From positions 1-33,997 of the forward strand of contig JANQJZ010000019.1 of assembly GCA_028281365.1 (NCBI GenBank): a stretch of 33,997 nt of DNA, in the 5' to 3' direction. The notes under the pieces were generated by a model. It was not told the origin of the DNA. It worked only from the letters and a program-made list of their open reading frames with translations, and ran no database searches. Of this stretch, positions 1 through 6,329 are shown in pieces. The position numbers were made by a program, and so were the translations under genes. The DNA comes from Gammaproteobacteria bacterium (lineage in GTDB: Bacteria > Pseudomonadota > Gammaproteobacteria > Eutrophobiales > Eutrophobiaceae). How positions within the stretch are numbered: position 1 is the first letter of the stretch; every line of letters begins with the position of its first letter.

Positions 1-1899
1 CCATTGATCATCTGCCAGCATCGTACTGTTATCCCCCAGACCACCTCTTTCAATATTTCTCGTATATTGGGTATTCAGGTTAACATCGGGAACATAATAG
101 GCACGCTCGGCTGCCAGTAACTGGCGTTGGTTGGATGAAATAACAAAATCAGTTTGTTCTAATTCGGGTGAATTACTAATGGCCCGTTCAACTTCAAATT
201 CAGTGAACACTTCAAAACTGAACGTATTATCAAAGAAACGTTGAAAGCGTTCACTATCAAGAATGTTTAAAAGATCAGAGATCCCTGCATCGGTGACTGC
301 AATAGCATCAGACAATGACATATTCAATTGTCGTTTTAACTCTGTTTCCGCCTGATCACGAACAGACCGGGCTGAATATAAATTTCGTCGGTCTGTTGCC
401 AATTGACTCTGCCAACGTAATACTTCCGAACGATCTGAGTAACCGATCTTTAGTCGGGTTTCAGCTAACTCTAGATTAGTTTCAGTAACACCGAGGTTAG
501 AGCGCCGAACTTTTTCTGTTGCATGTGCAGATAATAATTGTAAATAAGCCGTTGCACTGGAACTGATAACATCAAGGATGCTGCTGTGGAGTGCTGCAGT
601 TTCTGCCTGTTCCAGTAACCTGGCAACATCGTAGCCTGATTTTCTGCTCTCGGAATAAATAACCTGACTTACCGAAACATCAGCATCGGTTGATCGTTGT
701 GCTTGTGACAGACCAGCACGATCACGATCAATCTGCGTTACACCTGTACCAAAATTTAATTGTGGTAATAAAATAGAACGTGCATTTGCTACATCATCTT
801 TGGATAACTCCAAATCAAGCTTATCAACTTGTAGTGCCAGGTTTGCATTAACTGATCGTTGTATCGCCTCTACCATACTTATAGCAACTCTGTTATCTGT
901 TGCTTCTGCATACAACAGATCTGAGATCTCCAGGAACTGCCATTTGGGAGAAAAATTAATTGCCCTGGCCGTTCTCATGTTAATCGCAAGTTTTGGCGGT
1001 TGATCAAGTTCTACTTTTAACTCTGCAGCATTGGCCCCCAATAATATGCTTTGTACGTAAAGTGCAATACGGCGTGCATAACGGATCGTATCAACTTCCC
1101 GCCCACTTAACGTTGCCAACAAACCCATTTCAAGCTCTTCCCGTCCCAACAATGAAAAACTGGGCAGCTTTCTTTCAATTAACGATTGAGCAAGCATCTT
1201 AAAATCATCACTACTAAAACGAAGTAACGGTGGGACATAAACACTATCAACATCGTCAGGAATTCCATTCAAGGTCTCTACCGGACTGTCAATCACCGGT
1301 AGCATTGTTAATTCAAACCCGAGTTCCCGCTGAACGTTGTACGTTGTCCCTTTTAATTGAGGTAATGCTTCCAGAAATAATTGATCGACAGGAATAGCAA
1401 GATGATTAAATTGAATCAATTGATGAAACTGCCTTAAATCTTCTTCAACAGTTCTATTATCACTGATATAAACGTAATTATTTTTGCCACTCTTTCCATC
1501 TACATAAGGTAACTCCTGCAAAACACGATCGGCAACAATAGAAGCAATAACAGGCTTACTCAATTTTTCAAACTGTGCAGCCTGATGTGAGCTTAATAAG
1601 CCGTTAGTAATGATTAAATCAATTTCAGGATCGCTTAATAACTCCCTTAATACTTTATTAATTTCTTCAACCCGCCAATCTCCATGTTTTATCTTGTTTT
1701 CAGGAAATGAAATATTAAACTCACCCGAAGTTAGATCCTGTATTTCTTTAACAATCTGTTCGAAAGGTAAAAACTCCCTTTTTACAGGGCCATCCAGTAC
1801 TACACCAATTCGAACTATTTGCTCAGCATAAGCATGAGAGAAATAAACCAAAAACAATATCAAGAATAAAACTATTCTATTTTTGATTTTTTCCAACAT
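1..1899 (-). CDS. Fusion of ABC-type substrate-binding domain and TolC-family outer-membrane channel (partial, C-terminus off the window)
   Basis: Reading the minus strand from the ATG at 1899, the frame stays open for 633 codons to position 1. Residues 1-25 form a signal peptide (Lys-rich start, hydrophobic core, FSHAYA then EQ). Residues 27-325 resemble the ABC_sub_bind (TrpX-like) family: VRIGVVLDG start, an ITNGLLSSHQAAQF loop, a VDSVYVPP segment, and an IALYVQSILLGANAAEL-LAINMRTARAINFSP ending. From about residue 345 the protein becomes a TolC/OEP-type helical repeat (SVNANLALQVDKL, then VSQVIYSESRKSGYDVARLLEQA, LAETRLKIGYSDRSEVLRWQSQLA). It starts 5 nt after the thyA stop with no clear Shine-Dalgarno, so translational coupling is likely. 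Expected location is the outer membrane with a periplasmic ligand-binding head. Pump partners would lie left of the window. The TolC part is clear. The N-terminal family is assigned from remembered motifs. Confidence 0.85.
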   Translation of the reverse strand, partial: MLEKIKNRIVLFLILFLVYFSHAYAEQIVRIGVVLDGPVKREFLPFEQIVKEIQDLTSGEFNISFPENKIKHGDWRVEEINKVLRELLSDPEIDLIITNGLLSSHQAAQFEKLSKPVIASIVADRVLQELPYVDGKSGKNNYVYISDNRTVEEDLRQFHQLIQFNHLAIPVDQLFLEALPQLKGTTYNVQRELGFELTMLPVIDSPVETLNGIPDDVDSVYVPPLLRFSSDDFKMLAQSLIERKLPSFSLLGREELEMGLLATLSGREVDTIRYARRIALYVQSILLGANAAELKVELDQPPKLAINMRTARAINFSPKWQFLEISDLLYAEATDNRVAISMVEAIQRSVNANLALQVDKLDLELSKDDVANARSILLPQLNFGTGVTQIDRDRAGLSQAQRSTDADVSVSQVIYSESRKSGYDVARLLEQAETAALHSSILDVISSSATAYLQLLSAHATEKVRRSNLGVTETNLELAETRLKIGYSDRSEVLRWQSQLATDRRNLYSARSVRDQAETELKRQLNMSLSDAIAVTDAGISDLLNILDSERFQRFFDNTFSFEVFTEFEVERAISNSPELEQTDFVISSNQRQLLAAERAYYVPDVNLNTQYTRNIERGGLGDNSTMLADDQW

Positions 1900-1904
1900 G
1901 TTAA

Positions 1905-2699
1905 TCAAACCGCTATGGGAGCAATTATCCTGGGATGAAATTGATAATTGATTAACTCAAAATCTTCGTAATGAAATGAAAATATATCTTTTATTTCAGA
2001 GTTAATCCGCATCTTGGGTAAAGGATAAGGTTTACGCTTTAATTGTTCTTTAACTTGTTCTAAATGATTTAAATAAATATGCGCATCTCCAAAAGTATGC
2101 ACAAATTCACCTGGTGTTAAATCAGTTACCTGGGCAATCATCATTAATAATAATGAATAAGAGGCAATATTAAAGGGAACGCCAAGAAAAATATCTGCAC
2201 TACGTTGATACAATTGGCAAGATAGTTTTCCATCGATAACATAAAACTGAAAAAAAGCATGACAAGGCATTAATGCCATTTGATTCAGCTCCGCAACATT
2301 CCATGCACTAACGATTAGGCGCCTGGAATCCGGATTTGTTTTTATTTGTTCGATCACCTGTTTAATTTGATCCACTGCTTTGCCATCAGCTGTTTTCCAT
2401 GACCGCCATTGTGCGCCATAAACCGGACCCAATTCACCATCTTGATCTGCCCATTCATCCCAGATCGTTACTCCATTATCATTAAGATATTTGGTATTAG
2501 TATCGCCTTGAAGAAACCAGAGCAATTCATAAATAATAGACTTCAAATGACATTGTTTCGTCGTAACGAGTGGAAACCCGTCATCTAAATTGAATCGCAT
2601 TTGATAGCCAAAAATACTTTTAGTCCCTGTTCCGGTTCTATCCTGTTTTTCTACACCGTTATTTTGTACATAACGCAACAAATCGAGATATTGCTTCAC
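1905..2699 (-). CDS. thyA: Thymidylate synthase
   Basis: This cytosolic enzyme makes dTMP from dUMP with methylene-tetrahydrofolate. At 264 residues it is exactly the E. coli length. The catalytic cysteine is Cys146 in [12 protein letters not shown], preceded by the phosphate-binding [11 protein letters not shown], and followed by [17 protein letters not shown]. The C-terminus ends in IAPIAV, as expected for the flexible closing tail. The start is GTG at 2699. An AAAGGA ribosome-binding site lies inside the last codons of lgt, 7 nt separate the two genes, and this arrangement implies co-translation with lgt. The substrate-binding/TolC fusion follows after 5 nt, so the three form one apparent operon. 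Confidence 0.97.
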   Translation of the reverse strand: MKQYLDLLRYVQNNGVEKQDRTGTGTKSIFGYQMRFNLDDGFPLVTTKQCHLKSIIYELLWFLQGDTNTKYLNDNGVTIWDEWADQDGELGPVYGAQWRSWKTADGKAVDQIKQVIEQIKTNPDSRRLIVSAWNVAELNQMALMPCHAFFQFYVIDGKLSCQLYQRSADIFLGVPFNIASYSLLLMMIAQVTDLTPGEFVHTFGDAHIYLNHLEQVKEQLKRKPYPLPKMRINSEIKDIFSFHYEDFELINYQFHPRIIAPIAV

Positions 2700-2706
2700 T
2701 TTGTGT

Positions 2707-3507
2707 TTAATCCTTTAGTGTTCTATTTCTTTTACAAGCAACAGTTATAAATAACAAACCAAATATTATCATAGGAATTGATAATGCCTGTCCCATAGTA
2801 AACCAGTTAAATGCCAAATAACCAATTTGGGAATCCGGTTCACGGACAAACTCTACGACAAACCTGAAAACACCGTAGCCCAACAAAAACAAACCGGATA
2901 CCGTAGCAAGCGGTCTGGGCCGGGAAGAAAACCACCATAAAATAATAAACAGTATTAAACCTTCCAGAAATGCTTCGTACAATTGCGAAGGATGCCTTGG
3001 GACTCCACCCGCTGCAGGCGCTGGAAAGACCATTGCCCAGGGTAAATCACTCGGACTGCCCCATAGTTCGCCATTAATAAAATTACCAATACGCCCGCAA
3101 CCAAGCCCAACGGGAACAACTGGCGCAATAAAATCAGTCACTTTAAAAAAAGGAGTTTTGATCTTTTTGGAAAAAAACCATACAGCAATAATGACGCCTA
3201 TTAACCCGCCATGAAAAGACATACCACCTTGTTGTAAATAAAAAACTTCTATTGGATGTTGCAAATAGTAAGAAAAATTATAAAAAATTACAGAACCCAA
3301 TCGACCACCAATTATGATCCCCAGCATTGCATAGAATAATAAATCAGCCACCTGCTCATGACTTATATTCCAATAGTCCTGTCTTCCCCTCAGGCGTAAT
3401 AAATACCAGGCAATCACAATCCCGACAACATAGCTGATGCCATACCAATGGATCTTTACTGTACCCAAGTCCAGAGCAACGGGGTCAATATTGGGATAGG
3501 TCATCAT
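2707..3507 (-). CDS. lgt: Phosphatidylglycerol:prolipoprotein diacylglyceryl transferase
   Basis: This inner-membrane enzyme transfers diacylglycerol to the lipobox cysteine of prolipoproteins. The 266-residue protein has about seven hydrophobic segments and the Lgt signature [13 protein letters not shown] at residues 138-150. It also carries the MSFHGGLIG loop with the important His99, and [12 protein letters not shown] further on. Two consecutive ATGs (3507 and 3504) could start it, and the Shine-Dalgarno is weak. It is slightly shorter than the E. coli protein (about 291). It is the first gene of the lgt-thyA-fusion run, a pairing common in gammaproteobacteria. Confidence 0.97.
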   Translation of the reverse strand: MMTYPNIDPVALDLGTVKIHWYGISYVVGIVIAWYLLRLRGRQDYWNISHEQVADLLFYAMLGIIIGGRLGSVIFYNFSYYLQHPIEVFYLQQGGMSFHGGLIGVIIAVWFFSKKIKTPFFKVTDFIAPVVPVGLGCGRIGNFINGELWGSPSDLPWAMVFPAPAAGGVPRHPSQLYEAFLEGLILFIILWWFSSRPRPLATVSGLFLLGYGVFRFVVEFVREPDSQIGYLAFNWFTMGQALSIPMIIFGLLFITVACKRNRTLKD

Positions 3508-3712
3508 AAAGCCCAGAATATTACCACGCTATTTATCTATATTATGTTAAGCAACAGGATGAAATAACGTAAAGGCATTTTCCGAAATGACCTAATCAGA
3601 TTCTATATAAGATAAATTCCAGAAAAACGAAAGAAATCTAGACTTATTCTAAAAGATCGGCTTGATTTAGTTCTCAAAAACAAGAATCATGTGCAGTCCT
3701 ATGGCTCTGAAA

Positions 3713-3727
3713 TGTTGCCTCGCAACA
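3713..3727. promoter_or_regulatory. Candidate operator, TGTTGC-CTC-GCAACA, upstream of pckG
   Basis: This is a perfect 6-bp inverted repeat around a 3-nt centre. With one flanking base each side it reads ATGTTGC-N3-GCAACAA. The same 17-bp pattern recurs at 6305-6321 upstream of malate synthase and was not seen elsewhere in the window by eye. There is no T-run behind it, so it is not a terminator. The binding protein is unknown. Confidence 0.6.
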
Positions 3728-3776
3728 AATAAAACAGCCTAAAAATCAAATAATTATAATAATAATAAGTAGTTAT

Positions 3777-3795
3777 AAAGGCTTTTTATGCCTTT
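3777..3795 (+). repeat. Small hairpin in the pckG leader
   Basis: AAAGGC and GCCTTT flank a 7-nt loop, directly followed by A/T-rich sequence. It could be a weak lgt-side or leader hairpin. It lacks the U-tract of a good terminator. Confidence 0.3.
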
Positions 3796-3817
3796 AAATT
3801 AATAAAAAATTTTGATT

Positions 3818-3850
3818 ACGCAGTTTAGCGACGACTGGGGGCAGCTGCGT
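3818..3850 (+). repeat. Inverted repeat in the pckG leader (ACGCAG ... CTGCGT)
   Basis: A 6-bp perfect stem, ACGCAG at 3818-3823 and CTGCGT at 3845-3850, encloses a 21-nt G-rich loop about 45 nt before the pckG start. This G/C-rich island stands out in a very A/T-rich leader and may fold in the mRNA. No known riboswitch class was recognised. Confidence 0.35.
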
Positions 3851-3894
3851 GTTTAAATAACAAATATTAAAAATCAAAAACAAGAGGTAATAAG

Positions 3895-5697
3895 ATGGCA
3901 ACAAATAATAAAAAACTGCAAGCCTGGGTCGATGAAATGGCTGCACTATGCCAGCCGGACGAAGTTGTCTGGTGTGATGGCTCAAAAGAAGAATACGACC
4001 GCATGTGGGATATCCTGGTTGAAGGCGGCACCGCAAAACGCCTGGATTCAAAAAAACGTCCAAACAGTTATTACTGCCGTTCAGTCCCGGAAGATGTTGC
4101 TCGAGTAGAAGATCGCACCTATATCTGTTCTGAAAAAGAAGAAGACGCAGGGCCTACCAATAACTGGTGTGACCCGAAAGAAATGCGTGAAACCCTGAAC
4201 GGCCTTTTCACTGGTTGTATGAAAGGCCGCACCATGTATGTGATTCCTTTTAGTATGGGTCCGATTGGATCCCCGATAGCGCATATTGGTGTTGAATTAT
4301 CAGACTCCCCTTATGTTGTGACCAATATGCACATTATGACCCGTGTTGGTACCAAGGTACTGGATGCACTTGGTGAAGATGGTCATTTTGTACCTTGCAT
4401 TCATACCATAGGCGCACCATTGGAAGAAGGTCAGGAAGATGTTGCATGGCCATGTAACACTACTAAATATATCGTGCATTATCCTGAAACCCGTGAGATC
4501 TGGTCCTTTGGATCCGGTTATGGTGGTAATGCATTGCTTGGCAAAAAATGTTTTGCCTTGCGTATCGCATCCATATTAGGTCGCGATGAAGGCTGGTTGG
4601 CAGAACATATGTTAATCCTGAAATTGACCAACCCTGAAGGTAAAGTGAAATACGTTGCCGGTGCATTTCCAAGTGCCTGCGGCAAGACCAATCTGGCCAT
4701 GTTGAATCCGACCATTCCCGGCTGGAAGGTCGAGGTCATCGGTGACGATATCTGCTGGATGAAGTTTGACGAGGAAGGTAACCTTCGCGCCATCAACCCG
4801 GAATCCGGTTTCTTCGGTGTCGCGCCAGGTACCAGCATGCAATCTAATCCGAATGCAATGCTGACGCTGACTGAAAATTCTGTGTTTACCAATGTGGCCG
4901 AGACCGATGATGGCAATGTCTGGTGGGAAGAAATGACCGATGAAGCACCAGCGCACCTGACCGACTGGAAAGGCAATGACTGGGCACCGGATTCCGATAC
5001 CCCGGCGGCCCATCCAAATGCACGCTTTACCTGCCCGGCAAGTCAGTGTCCGGTAATAGCGGATGAATGGGAAGATCCAAAAGGCGTACCGATTAGTGCC
5101 ATTATGTTCGGTGCACGTCGTGCCAGTGTCGTTCCACTTGCGAACGAAGGTCGTGATTGGCAACACGGTACATTCCTGGGAACCATCGTTGCCAGTGAAA
5201 TGACGGCGGCAGCCTTTGGTAAGATTGGACAATTACGTCGTGATCCAATGGCGATGTTACCGTTCTGCGGTTACAACATGGCAGATTACTGGGGCCATTG
5301 GTTGAAGATGGGTAAGACCAAAGGTGCCAAGTTACCCAGGATCTATTACGTCAACTGGTTCCGTAAGAACGATGACGGCAAATTCATGTGGCCGGGTTTT
5401 GGCGAAAACAGTCGTGTGCTGAAATGGATCTTTGAACGTTGCGAAGGTACTGGTGATGCGATCGAAACACCAATCGGCAACCTGCCGACACTGGATGCGA
5501 TTGATTTCAGTGGTCTCGATGTAGACGATAATGACAAGGCACAATTACTGCGAGTTGAAATTGATGGTTGGTTGCAGGAAATCCCATTGATTCGTGAATA
5601 TTACGAATCCTTTGGAAGCCATTTACCGGATGATCTAAATAAAGAACTGGATGATTTGGAAAAACGGCTACAAGATGCCCAACAGGCTGTTGCCTAA
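3895..5697 (+). CDS. pckG: Phosphoenolpyruvate carboxykinase (GTP)
   Basis: This cytosolic enzyme interconverts oxaloacetate plus GTP and PEP plus CO2, the entry step of gluconeogenesis. The 600 residues match the GTP-type family, not the roughly 540-residue ATP-type of E. coli. The P-loop FPSACGKTN spans residues 258-266 and includes the family's reactive cysteine (Cys262). [13 protein letters not shown] supplies metal ligands, and [17 protein letters not shown] is the nucleotide-binding segment near the C-terminus. The start is supported by AGAGGT 8 nt upstream. The gene ends in a double TAA followed by a strong terminator, so it is probably monocistronic. Its coding sequence looks richer in G/C than its neighbours, as a highly expressed gene might be. 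Confidence 0.97.
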   Translation: MATNNKKLQAWVDEMAALCQPDEVVWCDGSKEEYDRMWDILVEGGTAKRLDSKKRPNSYYCRSVPEDVARVEDRTYICSEKEEDAGPTNNWCDPKEMRETLNGLFTGCMKGRTMYVIPFSMGPIGSPIAHIGVELSDSPYVVTNMHIMTRVGTKVLDALGEDGHFVPCIHTIGAPLEEGQEDVAWPCNTTKYIVHYPETREIWSFGSGYGGNALLGKKCFALRIASILGRDEGWLAEHMLILKLTNPEGKVKYVAGAFPSACGKTNLAMLNPTIPGWKVEVIGDDICWMKFDEEGNLRAINPESGFFGVAPGTSMQSNPNAMLTLTENSVFTNVAETDDGNVWWEEMTDEAPAHLTDWKGNDWAPDSDTPAAHPNARFTCPASQCPVIADEWEDPKGVPISAIMFGARRASVVPLANEGRDWQHGTFLGTIVASEMTAAAFGKIGQLRRDPMAMLPFCGYNMADYWGHWLKMGKTKGAKLPRIYYVNWFRKNDDGKFMWPGFGENSRVLKWIFERCEGTGDAIETPIGNLPTLDAIDFSGLDVDDNDKAQLLRVEIDGWLQEIPLIREYYESFGSHLPDDLNKELDDLEKRLQDAQQAVA

Positions 5698-5719
5698 TAA
5701 TCAAACCTGTCAATATTAT

Positions 5720-5746
5720 AAAAGCCCACCTAGTGTGGGCTTTTTT
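5720..5746 (+). terminator. Rho-independent terminator of pckG
   Basis: A 10-bp stem (AAAAGCCCAC with GTGGGCTTTT), a 5-nt loop CTAGT and six consecutive T's lie 22 nt after the pckG stop codon. This is a textbook intrinsic terminator. Confidence 0.93.
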
Positions 5747-5785
5747 AATTAAATAAAAATAATAAACAGGATAGAGGAAATAAAA

Positions 5786-6190
5786 ATGATTGAGATGACA
5801 TTGGAACTTGCCGAAAAAATTGGCAAAGCAGCTTTAGCAAAGGCCAATGAAATGGGACGTCCTATGAGTGTATCTGTAGTTGATGAATCGGGTCGTCTGG
5901 TTTATTACTCACGTGCCGATGGTGCAGGCTTTTTTACTTTCGATACGTCACGCGCCAAAGCGATGGCAGCGGCATCATTCAAGCGATCGACTATGGAAAT
6001 TACAGAAAGTAAAGATGCCAATCCATTATTGTGGTACTCACTACCCAGCGTTGTCCCTGCACAGGCTTTACCGAGCCCTGGAGGATTACCCATATTTAAA
6101 GATGACCGCTTGATTGGAGCATTAGGTTTAGGTGGCGGTGCGCCAGATGAGGACCATGAATGCGCCCTTGCTGGTGCAGCTGTTGTATGA
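5786..6190 (+). CDS. GlcG/HbpS-family haem-binding-like protein
   Basis: At 134 residues it has the same length as E. coli GlcG. It keeps the family landmarks: an N-terminal helix (LELAEKIGKAALAKANEMG), MSVSVVDESGRLVYYSRADGA, the Lys/Ala-rich RAKAMAAASFKRST helix, SPGGLPIFKDDRLIGALGLGGG, and a C-terminal CALAGAAVV. The family (formerly DUF336) includes haem-binding HbpS, and GlcG is encoded in the glycolate operon beside glcB. Here too malate synthase follows. AGAGGA precedes the ATG. The gene sits 40 nt behind the pckG terminator and I found no convincing promoter of its own. The precise biochemical role is not known from sequence. Confidence 0.85.
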   Translation: MIEMTLELAEKIGKAALAKANEMGRPMSVSVVDESGRLVYYSRADGAGFFTFDTSRAKAMAAASFKRSTMEITESKDANPLLWYSLPSVVPAQALPSPGGLPIFKDDRLIGALGLGGGAPDEDHECALAGAAVV

Positions 6191-6254
6191 CATCTATTCA
6201 GAACCAGTTATAAATACTAGCTAAACAGTATATTAAGTACTTACTGACTTAACC

Positions 6255-6272
6255 GGTTTAGTGCAATAAACC
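6255..6272 (+). repeat. Perfect inverted repeat GGTTTA-N6-TAAACC upstream of malate synthase
   Basis: This 6-bp dyad has GTGCAA as its centre. GTGCAA itself is repeated inverted as TTGCAC at 6279-6284. The gap between the GlcG-like gene and malate synthase is thus packed with dyads, which suggests regulator binding. No terminator-like T-run follows. Confidence 0.4.
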
Positions 6273-6275
6273 TCA

Positions 6276-6290
6276 TGTTGCACTGCATGC
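6276..6290. promoter_or_regulatory. Degenerate second operator copy, TGTTGC-ACT-GCATGC
   Basis: The left half is identical to the dyads at 3713 and 6306. The right half keeps GCA and then diverges. Its centre is exactly 30 bp upstream of the centre of the perfect copy, about three helical turns, so bound dimers could face the same side. It covers the candidate -35 of the malate synthase promoter. Confidence 0.4.
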
Positions 6291-6306
6291 ATTTCTTTAT
6301 TACTAT
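6279..6306 (+). promoter_or_regulatory. Candidate promoter of malate synthase
   Basis: TTGCAC at 6279-6284 and TACTAT at 6301-6306 are separated by 16 nt. The predicted start of transcription near 6313 falls within the perfect dyad at 6306-6320. The -35 match is only moderate, so this is an inference. Confidence 0.35.
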
Positions 6307-6320
6307 GTTGCGACGCAACA
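6306..6320. promoter_or_regulatory. Candidate operator, TGTTGC-GAC-GCAACA, upstream of malate synthase
   Basis: This is a perfect 6-bp inverted repeat around GAC, with the same half-sites and spacing as the dyad upstream of pckG. It lies 9 nt before the first ATG of the malate synthase gene, abutting the candidate -10 and covering the predicted start of transcription. That placement would suit a repressor. Confidence 0.6.
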
Positions 6321-6329
6321 ATATGAGAC

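Larger units (their letters stand above)
3508..3894 (+). promoter_or_regulatory. Divergent intergenic region between lgt and pckG
   Basis: This 387-nt A/T-rich gap has no convincing gene. It holds a perfect dyad at 3713-3727, a TATAAT at 3755-3760 that could be a -10 box for pckG (the -35 is poor), a run of TAA/TAATAA repeats at about 3751-3770, and two hairpins at 3777-3795 and 3818-3850. If transcription starts near 3767, the pckG leader would be about 130 nt and the dyad would sit near -47. The promoter assignment is inference. No clear lgt promoter was recognised. Confidence 0.4.

Noticed and set aside
800-1831. Small plus-strand frames of 67-73 codons at 800-1831
   Set aside because: They lie opposite the substrate-binding/TolC fusion, which is open for 633 codons with clear domain motifs.
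3751-3770. TAA/TAATAA short repeat as a mobile or CRISPR-like repeat
   Set aside because: It is low-complexity A/T sequence in a promoter region, without spacers or conserved units.
4081-5713. Several open frames of 60-206 codons on the strand opposite pckG
   Set aside because: They lie wholly inside a certain gene, lack ribosome-binding sites and known motifs, and reflect the codon bias of pckG.
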